A stretch of 64,000 nucleotides of DNA from Archangium violaceum (GCF_016859125.1 NZ_CP069338.1:4031501-4095500); one strand, 5' to 3'; counted from the stretch's first letter, positions 28,140-37,127 are shown. Notes: generated by a model not told the origin, from the sequence alone. Numbers and translations are program-made.

Positions 28140-29081
28140 TCACTGCGGGCTCGCCACCAGGAAGAGCACGCCGGTGTAGGTGGGCTTCGCGGTCATGTCG
28201 ATGGCGTCCTCGGCGCACGGCGGGTCGTAGCAGAGCCGCGTATAGGTGCCGGTGCCCGAGACCTCGCGCAGCCGCACCACCGGGGACCACTTCTCCTCGC
28301 CCGGCTTCGCCTGGAGCACCAGCCTGACGCCGGGAGCGGTGGGAGAGGTGGCGGAGGACGTCTTGACCCACACGCCGTCCATCACCTTCAGGTTGCCATC
28401 CGCCTCCACCGGCACCGCGCCCCCATCCAGGTAGGCGAGCTGCAGGCCGCGGTACCACCCGTAGACCGCCTGGGCCGAGGGCCGCGCGGGCAGGTACGTC
28501 ATGTCGATGACCGCGCGCAGGGCATACGACTCGCCCTCGGCCGCGGCGCCACCGAAGTCACCGTCCCGGAGGGACTGGGCGTTCTTGATGGCGTTGCAGG
28601 TGTACTGCGACACGCCCGTCCAGTTCTGCACCTTGACCAGCGGCAGCACCATCGCGCCGTTGCTGGTGTCCTTCAGCGGGAGCGTGTCTAGCACGGGGTA
28701 CTGCATGTCCTCGCGGTACGCGTCGGTGCGCTGGTTGTACTCCTTGCCCGTCTTGCAGCCCTCGGGGAAGTCGTAGGCGGTGCCCTTCACCGCGCTGGCC
28801 GGCAGCACCGGACGCGAATCGGCGTCCTTCGGCGCGTTCGTGATGTAACCCAGGTTGTAGAAGGACAGCTCCTCACCACCGGTGTAGGCCTTCACCGGCT
28901 CATAGGAGGTGCACTTCGTCTTGAATTCCTTGCCACAGGTGCTGGGGGTCTGGAACTTCGAGTCGAGCGCGGTACCGTCGATGAATCCCATGTAGGGATC
29001 GCCCGGCTCGGTCGAGCCACCACAAGAGATGGCACCCAACGCCACCGTCAGCGTCAGTGCCCACTTCTGCTTCGTCTGCAC
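28140..29081 (-). CDS. Lipoprotein encoded upstream of a TonB-dependent receptor
   Basis: A 313-residue predicted lipoprotein starting at GTG 29081 (VQTKQKWALTLTVALGAISC) with the lipid-attachment Cys at about residue 20. The mature part holds several Cys residues (TCGKEFKTKCTSYEP; CKTGKEYNQR; CYDPPC) that could form disulfides. I recognise no domain. Its place directly before the receptor gene, with 29 bp between them, recalls SusD-like or other surface lipoprotein partners, but it has no visible SusD similarity. An alternative ATG at 29171 would add 30 residues before the signal peptide and is unlikely. Confidence 0.65.
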   Translation of the reverse strand: MQTKQKWALTLTVALGAISCGGSTEPGDPYMGFIDGTALDSKFQTPSTCGKEFKTKCTSYEPVKAYTGGEELSFYNLGYITNAPKDADSRPVLPASAVKGTAYDFPEGCKTGKEYNQRTDAYREDMQYPVLDTLPLKDTSNGAMVLPLVKVQNWTGVSQYTCNAIKNAQSLRDGDFGGAAAEGESYALRAVIDMTYLPARPSAQAVYGWYRGLQLAYLDGGAVPVEADGNLKVMDGVWVKTSSATSPTAPGVRLVLQAKPGEEKWSPVVRLREVSGTGTYTRLCYDPPCAEDAIDMTAKPTYTGVLFLVASPQ

Positions 29082-29167
29082 GAGAGCCTCGCGGGGAAAC
29101 GGGGGGAGGTGGCTCGCGACACGGACGTTGGATAGCGAACGGCGGCCGCTGCCGGGACGGCCGTGTA

Positions 29168-29178
29168 TCAACAGTTGA
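29168..29178. promoter_or_regulatory. Perfect 11-bp palindrome in the receptor/TonB divergent region
   Basis: TCAAC-A-GTTGA lies between the lipoprotein/receptor operon and the divergent TonB gene (29082-29296). The arms equal those of the TetR-region dyads, but with a 1-base spacer. It could be an operator; nothing else in this intergenic stretch is recognisable. Confidence 0.3.
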
Positions 29179-29296
29179 GGAACTTTTCCAATCGGGTGGC
29201 CGTTTTCACATGAACGTCACTCGGTGACCCCGGGAGTAGGGAAGACAGCGCCAGGGATTCGCGCTATGAGAGGGTTCCCCTCTCCCGCCAGGCACC

Positions 29297-30079
29297 ATGT
29301 TCGCGCAGCAAACCGCCCCACAGTCTTCCCACCTGTTCGGTCCTGCCCTGTTTTCCCTGGTTGTCCACGTTGGGATCATCGGGGCCCTGTTGTTCATGGC
29401 GAGCCCGCGGGAGAAGCCGGTGGAGGAGGAGAAGGAGGTGGCGGTGTCGCTGATGCGGCAGCTTCCGCCGCCGCCTCCTCCGCCGCCTCCGCCTTCCGGA
29501 GCGGTGCGTTCGGTGGTGCAGCGCAAGCCCACCCCCCGCAAGGAGGTGGTGATCCGCCAGCCGGAGAAGATCGAGCCCATCAAGGTGGAGGAGAAGCCCA
29601 AGGAGCCCGAGCCGGAGCCGGAGCCGGAGCCGACCCCCGAGCCCGAGCCCGAGCCCACGGCGGTGGAGAACCCGGCGGGCGTGGCGGGTGGAGTCGAGGG
29701 AGGGGTGCAGGGCGGCGTGGTGGGAGGAGTGGTCGGGGGCGTGGTGGGAGGCGTGGTGGGTGGGCAGCTCGGGGGCACGGGGGAGGCGCCGGTGAAGCCC
29801 AAGAACGTGCCGCCGTTCGTCATCCAGCGCGATGTGGTGCGTCAGACGAAGCCGCGGCTGTCGGAGGTCTTCAAGCAGTCGCACCGCAACATGGGCACGG
29901 TCAACGGCATGTACCGCATCTGCGTGTCCACGGACGGCAACGTCTACGAAGTGACGGCGGTGAAGTCGGTGCCCGGCGCGGACGAGGACATCATCGCGGG
30001 CATCAAGGATGGCTGGCAGTACAAGCCCCAGAAGGTGCCGGTGTGCTTCCTCTACAACATGCCCATCACCATCCAGTGA
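29297..30079 (+). CDS. TonB energy transducer protein
   Basis: A 260-residue TonB-type protein that would couple the proton-motive force to outer-membrane receptors. It has an inner-membrane helix (LFSLVVHVGIIGALLFMA), a ten-residue Pro run, Pro/Glu/Lys repeats (EPEPEPEPTPEPEPEP) and a periplasm-spanning linker rich in GGV repeats. The C-terminal TonB domain is KPRLSEVFKQSHRNMGTVNG followed by VCFLYNMPITIQ. The Gly-Val-rich linker (GGVEGGVQGGVV and similar) is unusual. It lies next to, and divergent from, a TonB-dependent receptor operon, suggesting a dedicated transducer. ExbB/ExbD are not in this window. Confidence 0.9.
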   Translation: MFAQQTAPQSSHLFGPALFSLVVHVGIIGALLFMASPREKPVEEEKEVAVSLMRQLPPPPPPPPPPSGAVRSVVQRKPTPRKEVVIRQPEKIEPIKVEEKPKEPEPEPEPEPTPEPEPEPTAVENPAGVAGGVEGGVQGGVVGGVVGGVVGGVVGGQLGGTGEAPVKPKNVPPFVIQRDVVRQTKPRLSEVFKQSHRNMGTVNGMYRICVSTDGNVYEVTAVKSVPGADEDIIAGIKDGWQYKPQKVPVCFLYNMPITIQ

Positions 30080-30091
30080 GGGGGCGCGGCG

Positions 30092-30760
30092 CTAGCGTCC
30101 CTTGAGGGAGCGGCCCGACTGCTTGTCGAGCAGCTCGAGGCCCGCCCTGGCCTCGCGGCACTCCGGCAGGAGCTGGAGGGCGCGCTCGAAGCTCTCGCGC
30201 GCGCGCTCGAAGAAGCGCGTGGTGAGGTACTGGTAGCCGCGGGACACCTGCTCCATGGCCTGGTGGCGGGGCGAGGGCGACACCCGGGTGGCGCGGGCGA
30301 ACAGCTCGAGTGCCCGGGCGTAGTCGGCGGACTCCAGGGCCAGCATGCCGAGCTTGTAGAGCTGGAGCGCCGCGGCGGCGGGCAGGGGTCCGCCGCGCGC
30401 GGGAGGCGCCGCCGCCGGCTTCGGCTCGGGGATGGGCTGTATTGGAGTGATAGGCGTTATCGGAGTGGTGGGGGTACGGGGCGGGGCTTCGGGGGCCGGC
30501 TTCGCGTGGGCCATCCGTTCGCTCCACTCGCGCCGCTTGTCCGGCTGGGAGAGCACCTCGAAGGCCTTCTTGGCGCTCAAGAAGATTTCCAGGGCCTGGG
30601 CCTTCTCCTCCGGGGACTTCATGCGGAGCCGGTCCGGGTGCGAGCGCCCGGCGATGGCCAGGAAGGCCTTGCGGATGGCGGGCAGGTCCTCCGTGCCGCG
30701 CAGGCCGAGCACCTCGAAGGGATTCTTGTCGTGGAAGGGGGACGGGTCCTGGGGGGACAT
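30092..30760 (-). CDS. J-domain (DnaJ-like) protein with C-terminal TPR
   Basis: A 222-residue cochaperone-like protein. Residues about 12-85 form a J domain with the essential HPD motif (GRSHPDRLRMKSPEEK), followed by a Pro/Thr/Ile linker (TPTTPITPITPIQPIPEP). The C-terminus carries two TPR-like helix pairs (LYKLGMLALESADYARALEL and SRGYQYLTTRFFERARESF). It lies 15 bp after the Hsp70 gene in the same operon and should stimulate its ATPase; the TPR part may recruit clients. AAAGGAGG precedes its ATG. It converges with the TonB gene, 12 bp apart. Confidence 0.88.
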   Translation of the reverse strand: MSPQDPSPFHDKNPFEVLGLRGTEDLPAIRKAFLAIAGRSHPDRLRMKSPEEKAQALEIFLSAKKAFEVLSQPDKRREWSERMAHAKPAPEAPPRTPTTPITPITPIQPIPEPKPAAAPPARGGPLPAAAALQLYKLGMLALESADYARALELFARATRVSPSPRHQAMEQVSRGYQYLTTRFFERARESFERALQLLPECREARAGLELLDKQSGRSLKGR

Positions 30761-30775
30761 GGGCGCATCCTCCTT

Positions 30776-32308
30776 TCAGGGCGAGGTGGCGGTGGGAGGG
30801 CGCAGAGTAGCCTCGGCCTTGCGGCCGGTGGAGGGCTCTCTCGCGGTGACCTGGAGGATTCCGTCCGCGTCGATGGTGAAGTCCACGGCCACCCGCACCG
30901 CGCCAGCCGCCGCGGGGGTGAGCCCCGCCAGTTGCAGCTCTCCGAGGTAGCGGTTGCCGTCCACGGTGGGTGACTCGCCCTGGTACACCTCGATGTCCAC
31001 GTGCGTCTGTTGGTCGAAGGTGGTGGCGAACACCTTCGTCTCGCGGGTGGGGATGGTGGTGTTGCGGGGGATGAGGACGCTGAAGCGGCCGCCCTCGGTG
31101 CGGATGCCCAGGCTGCGCGAGAGCACGTCCAGCAGCAGCACCCTGGGCGTCTCGGGGGAGATGCCGGCGACGATGTCCGCCTCGAGCGCGGCGCCGATGG
31201 CCACGGCCTCGTCGGGGTTGACGGAGCGCTCGCCGGGGTGGCCGAGGTACGCCTCCGCGCGCGCGCGCACCGAGGGCATGCGCGTCATGCCGCCCACGAG
31301 GATGACGCGGTGGATGTCCTCGACGGTGAGGCCCGCGTCCTCGAGCGCCTGCTCGCACGGGGCGCGCAGCCGCTCCAGCTCCCGGGCCACCAGGTTCTCC
31401 AGGAGCGTGCGCGAGAAGGAGGGGATGGACAGGTGCAGCGGCCCCTCGGGGAGGGCCACGAGGTAGGCCAGGTCGATGGACGTCACGTCCCTCTCGGAGA
31501 GGGTGCGCTTGGTGGACTCGGCGGCCTCCTTCAGGCGCCAGAGGGCCTCGGGGTTGCCGGTGAGATCCATCCCGGTCTGCTTGAGGAAGATGCGGCGCAG
31601 GGCCTCCACCACGAGCTCGTCGAAGTTGTCGCCGCCGAGGAAGTTGTCCCCGCAGGTGGCGAGCACCTGCACCACCTCTTCCTCCACGTGAAGGAGGGAG
31701 ATGTCGAAGGTGCCGCCGCCCAGGTCGAACACGGCGATGTTCTCCGGGCGCGACTCGTCGAAGCGGCAGGCGAGCATGGCGGCGGTGGGCTCGTTGAGGA
31801 GCCGGTGCACGGTGAGCCCGGCGCGCTGGCCGGCGAGCTTCGTCTCCTGGCGCTGCACCTCGTCGAAGTAGGCGGGCACGGTGATGACGGCGCCCTCCAC
31901 GCCCTGGCCGAGCTGGGCCTCGGCGCTCTCCTTGAGGTAGCGCAGCACGTGGCTGGACACCTCGGCGGGGGTCATCACCTGGCCGTGCACGCGCACCGCG
32001 GCGTTGCCGGAGGGATCGGCGACCACCTCGTAGGGCAGCAGCTTCATGAGCCGCTGCACGGCGGGGTCCGAGAAGCGCCGGCCGATGAGGCGCTTCACGC
32101 CGTAGACGGTGTCGCGCGGGTGGAGCACGGCCTGACGGCGCGCCGCGCTGCCCACCGTCACGCGGCCCGAGGCATCGAAGCCGACGAAGGACGGGGTGGT
32201 GCGTTCGCCCTCGCGGTTGGGCAGTACGCGGGCCTGTCCCGTGGCCGCGTCGACCATGGCCATGCAGCTATTGGTCGTGCCCAGGTCGATTCCGAGAACG
32301 ATTCCCAT
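30776..32308 (-). CDS. Short Hsp70 (DnaK-like) chaperone without C-terminal lid
   Basis: A 510-residue Hsp70. The nucleotide-binding domain is complete (GIDLGTTNSCMAMV, VPAYFDEVQRQET, AVFDLGGGTFDISLL, VILVGGMTRMPSV), followed by the linker (RVLLLDVLSRSLGIR) and the substrate-binding beta domain (IPRNTTIP onwards). It ends just after IDADGILQVTAREPSTG, so the alpha-helical lid of DnaK (normally about 100-130 further residues) is missing. This is therefore a specialised paralogue, not the housekeeping DnaK. It sits between a Ser/Thr kinase and a J-domain gene, all in one orientation, 26 bp after the kinase gene. Confidence 0.9.
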   Translation of the reverse strand: MGIVLGIDLGTTNSCMAMVDAATGQARVLPNREGERTTPSFVGFDASGRVTVGSAARRQAVLHPRDTVYGVKRLIGRRFSDPAVQRLMKLLPYEVVADPSGNAAVRVHGQVMTPAEVSSHVLRYLKESAEAQLGQGVEGAVITVPAYFDEVQRQETKLAGQRAGLTVHRLLNEPTAAMLACRFDESRPENIAVFDLGGGTFDISLLHVEEEVVQVLATCGDNFLGGDNFDELVVEALRRIFLKQTGMDLTGNPEALWRLKEAAESTKRTLSERDVTSIDLAYLVALPEGPLHLSIPSFSRTLLENLVARELERLRAPCEQALEDAGLTVEDIHRVILVGGMTRMPSVRARAEAYLGHPGERSVNPDEAVAIGAALEADIVAGISPETPRVLLLDVLSRSLGIRTEGGRFSVLIPRNTTIPTRETKVFATTFDQQTHVDIEVYQGESPTVDGNRYLGELQLAGLTPAAAGAVRVAVDFTIDADGILQVTAREPSTGRKAEATLRPPTATSP

Positions 32309-32334
32309 ACCTCCCGTCCCCCCCTGGCGGTGTC

Positions 32335-34287
32335 TCAGGCCTCCGCCAGGAGCCCTACCTCGGTGAAGAGCAGCGCCACGCGGCGCAGGGCTACTTCATC
32401 CTCCGGACGCTTGAGTTCCGCAAGGGCGGCGCTCAGGGTATTTCCCGGCTTGTTGAGCAATGAGGCGGTGCGCAGCTCGGAGGCCGAGAGCGCCAGGTCG
32501 CTGGCGGCCACGGGGGCGTCCAGGTTGCGGTAGAGCGGCTTGTGGCGCAGTGCTTCCTGCTCGCGCACCAGGCGCTCCAGCGGGTAGTGCGCGCGCAGGC
32601 CCTCGTTGAGCAGCGCCAGTCCGCCCAGCCGCTCCTCGGTTCCGTCGTTGATGGGCGTCTCGTGCTCGAAGAAGGCGTAGCGGCCGGCCGTCCAGCCCAG
32701 CAGGCCGAGCGCCACGGTGCGCCGGTGCTCGAGCGTCCACTCCGCCAGCTCCGACGGTGAGAGGACCCGGGACATGAGCAGTGCGTCCATCAGCCGGCCG
32801 GAGAAGGGGCGCGTGTTCTCCACCGCCCGCTGCCACTGCTCCAGGGACAGCTTCCCGGTGTTGAGCAGGAAGGGGCCGAAGCGGTCCGCGGCCAGGCTCG
32901 AGCGCACCGCGATGATCTGCCCCGCCTTGAGGAAGAGCTCCTTGTGGGTGCGGTTGTGCTCGAAGTGGAGCCGGCCGGTGGCCCGGGCCAGCATCAGCCG
33001 GGCCATGACGCGCAGGGGAGGGACCAGCGCCAGGTTGCCGGCGTAGCGGGGCGGGGAGGCCGTCTTGCGGCGGGCCTCGAGGCGCTCGCGGGCCGAGGCC
33101 GCCGCGGCGCTGAAGCGGGGGAAGGCCGAGGGGTTCAGGAAGGGCCCGCCGGACTGGGACACCTGCGCCTCGGGCGACAGCTTCCCGGAGGCGAAGAGGA
33201 GCTGCACGTCGTCCTCGCCCAGCTTCATGAGGTAGAGGCCGCCTCCCGGCTCGCGCACCGTGAAGGTGGGGGCCGTGGGCTGGGCGGGCGGCGGTTGCTC
33301 CAGCAGCTCCGCGGGGATGGGAGGCTGCACGGGAGGCGCGCGCACCTCCGGCTCGTAGTAGGTGGCCATCAGCGCGGCCAGGTCGCGTTGGGACACGCGC
33401 AGGCCGGCGGACAGCAGGAACTCGTCGAGCGCGTCGAGCACGTCGGCGGCCGTCTGGAAGCGCTCGTCCGGGTTGGCGAGCATGCACCGGTTGACCACCG
33501 CGCACAGCGGCTCCGGCACGAAGGGGGCGGCATCCTGCAGCCGCAATGGCACGGCCTTGAGCGCCACCGTCTGCTTGAGGATGTCCATCATCGTGCTGCC
33601 CTTGAAGGCGTGCCTGCGGGCCAGCATCTCGTACAGGGTGATGCCGAGCGCGAAGATGTCGCCGCGCCCATCCGCCTTCTTCCGGGAGAGCTGCTCGGGG
33701 GGGATGTAGCCCGGCTTGCCGCGCACGTTGTTGCCGGTATCGGTGTTGCCCACCAGTGCCACGCCGAAGTCCAGCAGCTTCACCTCTCCCTCGAAGGAGA
33801 GGATGATGTTGGTGGGGTTGACGTCGCGGTGCACCAGGTGGAGGGGCTCGCCCGCGGCCGAGCGCGCACGGTGGGCGTAGTCCAGCCCCTTGAGCACCTC
33901 CATGGCGATGTAGCAGGCGATGTGGACGGGCAGGCCCTTGCCCTTCGTCCCCACGCGCCGCATCAGATCGTGCAGGTCGCGGCCGTGGATGAACTCCATA
34001 GCGATGAAGTACTCGCCGCGGTGCTCTCCGAAGTCGAAGATCTGGGCGATGTTCATGTGCTGGAGGAGCGCCGACAGCCGCGCCTCCTCGATGAACATCC
34101 TCACCGCCGCCTCCTGCTGGATGGCCTCCGGCAGCACGCGCTTGAGGACGACCGGCTTGGCGAAGCCGTTGGCCCCGAGCGCGATGCCCCGGTAGATGTC
34201 CGCCATGCCGCCGCGTCCGAGGTGGCTGAGCAGGACATAACGGCCGAAGCGGGCCGGCAGTGTGAGTTGCCCGGACGGCGTGCTCAT
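32335..34287 (-). CDS. Ser/Thr protein kinase with C-terminal DUF4388-like domain
   Basis: A 650-residue cytoplasmic Hanks-type kinase. The kinase domain (about 10-290) shows the Gly loop LGRGGMADIYRG, Lys in VVLKRV, the catalytic loop HRDVNPTN, DFG in LLDFGVAL, and the APE-like PPEQ. The usual HRDLKPEN reads HRDVNPTN here, so the Lys next to the catalytic Asp is Asn; such variants occur in myxobacterial kinases. The C-terminal half (about 415-600) resembles DUF4388 (YAGNLALVPPLRVMARLM). Its start overlaps the stop of the coiled-coil gene by 4 bases (ATGA), and the Hsp70 gene follows. Confidence 0.88.
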   Translation of the reverse strand: MSTPSGQLTLPARFGRYVLLSHLGRGGMADIYRGIALGANGFAKPVVLKRVLPEAIQQEAAVRMFIEEARLSALLQHMNIAQIFDFGEHRGEYFIAMEFIHGRDLHDLMRRVGTKGKGLPVHIACYIAMEVLKGLDYAHRARSAAGEPLHLVHRDVNPTNIILSFEGEVKLLDFGVALVGNTDTGNNVRGKPGYIPPEQLSRKKADGRGDIFALGITLYEMLARRHAFKGSTMMDILKQTVALKAVPLRLQDAAPFVPEPLCAVVNRCMLANPDERFQTAADVLDALDEFLLSAGLRVSQRDLAALMATYYEPEVRAPPVQPPIPAELLEQPPPAQPTAPTFTVREPGGGLYLMKLGEDDVQLLFASGKLSPEAQVSQSGGPFLNPSAFPRFSAAAASARERLEARRKTASPPRYAGNLALVPPLRVMARLMLARATGRLHFEHNRTHKELFLKAGQIIAVRSSLAADRFGPFLLNTGKLSLEQWQRAVENTRPFSGRLMDALLMSRVLSPSELAEWTLEHRRTVALGLLGWTAGRYAFFEHETPINDGTEERLGGLALLNEGLRAHYPLERLVREQEALRHKPLYRNLDAPVAASDLALSASELRTASLLNKPGNTLSAALAELKRPEDEVALRRVALLFTEVGLLAEA

Positions 34288-35507
34288 TTCTTACCGGGTC
34301 CGCCGAGGAGTGGATTCTCCTCGACGAGCATCTCGTTGAACATGTCCTCGCTGATGACGAGGGTGCCGGGCCGGGAGGGTGGAAGCCGGGGCGGGAGGGG
34401 ACCCGGGATGGGCGCGGGCGTCTTGGCCGGACCCGAGGGCGCTCGCGTGCTCGCCTTGGGCATGGGGGCCTTGGCCGCCACGGTGGACACCACGGGCACG
34501 GGCGGTACGGACGGCACGGGGGGCGGCATCGCCGGTGGGGGCGCCTCCAGCGCGTCGAGCGGGCCGAGCAGGACCTCCATGCTCGGAACCTTGCGCTCTG
34601 GCACCGGGGTGATCGCCGGCACGGGGGGCCGGCTCACGGGAGTCTCCGAGCCCAGCGTCTCCCCCTGGCCGTTGGCCAGCTGCAGCGTGTTGTTGCCGAA
34701 GGGAATCTCCGGCGTCTTGTCGACCGGTCGGCTCACGGGCCTGGCCGGGGCCACCCTGGGCGGGGGCGGGGCGACGTTGATGGGCGGTGGCACCGGCTTG
34801 GGCGCGGTGGGCGAGGACGGGGCGGAGGTGGCCGTGTCCCCCGTGAGCAGGACGATCATCCTGCGCAGATCCTCGATGGTGTGCTCCTTGGCCTCGAGCG
34901 TCTGCTCCCGGGTGGTGAGGTTCTTCTCGAGCTCGGCCACGCGCAGGGCGAGCCGCTCCCGCTCGGCGCGCAGCCTGGGCAGGACCTCGGCCTCGGCGCG
35001 CAGCCGCCGCAGCTCCTCCTGCAGTGCCGACGAAGGACCCGTGGCCGTCTCCTGTCCGCCCTGGGCGCGCACCTGCTCGCGCAGGGTGTTGAGCTCCTGG
35101 AGCCACAGCCGCTTCTCCTCGCGGGTGATGGCCTCCTGCTCGCGCAGCTCCGCTTCCCGCCGCGCGAGCCCGCTCTGGAACTGCTCGCTCAGCCCACCGA
35201 GCCCGGAGATGAGCTCCTTGAGTCCGCGGCCGGCCCGTTCCAGACGTTTGACGAGCTGGCCCTGCTCCTCGATGCGCTCGATCAGCCGGGGCAACACGTT
35301 CAGGAGCGTCTCGCGGGCGCCCGTCTTGCGCAGCTCATCGCGTTGCGTCTCCAGACGGCCGAGCTCCTGGGTCGCCTGGCGCAGCAGGGGGAGCACCAGC
35401 TCGGCGATGCCCTCTGCCTGACGTCCCAGCTCGATGCAGCCCTGCCGTGCCGCCTGGAGGTCCGCCGAGGAGCCCATCGACGGCTCCATGCTGGTTGCGT
35501 TCCTCAT
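34284..35507 (-). CDS. Coiled-coil protein with Pro-rich C-terminus
   Basis: A 407-residue protein with no signal peptide. Residues about 20-240 are almost entirely heptad-like helices (ELGRLETQRDELRKTGARE, RLRAERERLALRVAELEK), a long coiled coil. The rest is Pro/Ala/Val-rich and disordered, ending in a conserved-looking acidic tail (TLVISEDMFNEMLVEENPLL). It probably scaffolds the kinase encoded downstream. ATG 35507 has a strong GGAGGAAG ribosome-binding site. Its stop overlaps the kinase start by 4 bases, so the two are translationally coupled. I recognise no family. Confidence 0.75.
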   Translation of the reverse strand: MRNATSMEPSMGSSADLQAARQGCIELGRQAEGIAELVLPLLRQATQELGRLETQRDELRKTGARETLLNVLPRLIERIEEQGQLVKRLERAGRGLKELISGLGGLSEQFQSGLARREAELREQEAITREEKRLWLQELNTLREQVRAQGGQETATGPSSALQEELRRLRAEAEVLPRLRAERERLALRVAELEKNLTTREQTLEAKEHTIEDLRRMIVLLTGDTATSAPSSPTAPKPVPPPINVAPPPPRVAPARPVSRPVDKTPEIPFGNNTLQLANGQGETLGSETPVSRPPVPAITPVPERKVPSMEVLLGPLDALEAPPPAMPPPVPSVPPVPVVSTVAAKAPMPKASTRAPSGPAKTPAPIPGPLPPRLPPSRPGTLVISEDMFNEMLVEENPLLGGPGKK

Positions 35508-35644
35508 CGCGCTTCCTCCACTCCCTCCTCGGATGCGTACCGTCGCCGAACCGCGCGTCCGCGCCATGATACCCCACCGCCCCGTGCCGGGCTTGCATGG
35601 GGTGGCGAGCCTGGTCGTCAGCGCACCAGCCTGCTGGATTGCCT

Positions 35645-36229
35645 TCATTTCCCCTGCAAATGGGTCGCGGGCGCTCCAGGCGGGCGTGCCGGGGCCGCGC
35701 GCGGCAGGGCGGGGAAGGGCTCGAAGCCCTCCAGCGCGAGCTGTCCGAGGCTCATGCTCGCCTCCGGCAGCCGCTCGATGTCCTCGGCGAACCAGGGCGT
35801 CTCGACACTGGCGGGGGGCGGCACCGGAGCGGGTACTGAAGCGGGCGCCGGAGGAGTGGGCACCGCCTGGGGTCCGAGCGACTCCGTGTCGATGTCGGAT
35901 TGCGAGAGGTCGACGGTGAAGGTGTGGACGGGCTGCGGCTCCGCGCGCCGGGGGCCGGAGACCTCCACCATGGGACGGCGGCGAGGGCGTGGCGCCGCTT
36001 CCTCCGGGGCCGGGGCGGCAGGCGTGTCGGGAGGCTTCGGAGGATCCAGCGGACGCGCGCTCACCTGCAGGGCGGCACCACATCCCGCGCAACGGATGAC
36101 CTGCGTCCCGGGACCCACGAGCGGCACCACCGTCCCACAACGTGGGCACTGGGGGCGGGGAGCCGTGGCGGGTGAGGGAGCCTCTGCGGTCATGCGCTCG
36201 TCGAGCTTCGAGGAACGCCGCCGTGGCAT
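35645..36229 (-). CDS. Zinc-ribbon protein with disordered C-terminus
   Basis: A 194-residue protein with a single zinc ribbon near the N-terminus (CPRCGTVVPLVG and later CAGCGAAL), the MJ0042-like or RpoP-like C-x2-C...C-x2-C pattern. After it comes a long Pro/Ala-rich, charged and probably disordered tail. No catalytic domain is present. The start is uncertain: ATG 36229 gives a basic leader (MPRRRSSKLDERMTAEA), while ATG 36193 would start at MTAEAPSPATAPRPQ; neither has a strong ribosome-binding site. It lies 137 bp upstream of the coiled-coil gene on the same strand and may belong to the kinase-chaperone cluster. Confidence 0.65.
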   Translation of the reverse strand: MPRRRSSKLDERMTAEAPSPATAPRPQCPRCGTVVPLVGPGTQVIRCAGCGAALQVSARPLDPPKPPDTPAAPAPEEAAPRPRRRPMVEVSGPRRAEPQPVHTFTVDLSQSDIDTESLGPQAVPTPPAPASVPAPVPPPASVETPWFAEDIERLPEASMSLGQLALEGFEPFPALPRAAPARPPGAPATHLQGK

Positions 36230-36446
36230 CCACGCGTGCTGGGCTTGGCGTTACACCATGGCCGTATCATTTCGCAAGCGGACTCCTCGGTCAATGCGCC
36301 CCCGGGACGGTGTGACACGGGCGGAGGGCGGGCGAGGGGACATTCTCATCCGGGGTAAAGCCGATAAGGTTTGGACGTGGGCGACAGGAGGTGGAGACTT
36401 CCGGTGTTCGCCTGCTTCGCCGTTCCGGATGCCCTGAGGTGCCCTC

Positions 36447-37127
36447 ATGTCGTACTCGCAGCTGCTGGCCCATATCCCCATGTTCGAGCACCTCGCGAAC
36501 GAGGAACTGGAGACCCTATCGGGATTGCTGCAACAACGGCCCTATAAAAAAGGTGAGATCATCTTCCACCAGGGCGATGTGGGCACGGCGCTCTTCATCG
36601 TCCGCAGGGGAGAGGTGGCCATCCGCCTGAGCTCGTCGGAGGGCAAGGAGGTCATCCTGGCGCTGCTGGGTCGTGGGGAATCCTTCGGGGAGCTGGCGCT
36701 GCTGGACGGGGAGCCGCGCTCGACGGACGCCGTGGCGCGCGAGGAGACCCACCTGCTGATCCTGCATCAGAATGATTTCCGGCGCTTCCTGAGCGAGCGC
36801 CCGCAGGTGGCCATGGGGCTGCTGGCGGTGCTCAGCCGCATGGTGCGGCGCGTCACCCAGCTGGTGCATGACGCGGCCTTCCTGGATGCGCGGGCGAGGC
36901 TGGCGCGGGTGCTGTTGGACCTGGCCGAGAGGCAGGGCCAGCCCGCTCCCAATGGCGGAATCGTCATCCCCAAAATCACCCAGGCGGAGCTGGCCAGCCT
37001 GTGCGGGGTGACGCGCGAGAGCGTCAACAAGTGGCTGCGCTACTACGCCCGCGCGGGAGTGATCTCGTATGAGAACGGGCAGATCACCATCCTGGACATC
37101 GAGCGCCTGCGCCGCGACGTGGACTGA
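36447..37127 (+). CDS. Crp/Fnr-family transcriptional regulator
   Basis: A 226-residue cyclic-nucleotide-type regulator. The N-terminal beta-roll (about 10-110) has a phosphate-binding cassette FGELALLDGEPRSTDAVA, with the Glu and Arg-Ser pair that bind cAMP in CRP. A long C-helix (LSRMVRRVTQLVHDAAFLD) leads to the helix-turn-helix TQAELASLCGVTRESVNKWL. The recognition helix reads TRESVNK against SRETVGR of E. coli CRP, keeping Arg and Glu and replacing the second Arg by Lys, which fits TGTGA recognition. Two TGTGA-type boxes lie about 350 bp downstream. It is divergent from the zinc-ribbon gene. Confidence 0.88.
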   Translation: MSYSQLLAHIPMFEHLANEELETLSGLLQQRPYKKGEIIFHQGDVGTALFIVRRGEVAIRLSSSEGKEVILALLGRGESFGELALLDGEPRSTDAVAREETHLLILHQNDFRRFLSERPQVAMGLLAVLSRMVRRVTQLVHDAAFLDARARLARVLLDLAERQGQPAPNGGIVIPKITQAELASLCGVTRESVNKWLRYYARAGVISYENGQITILDIERLRRDVD

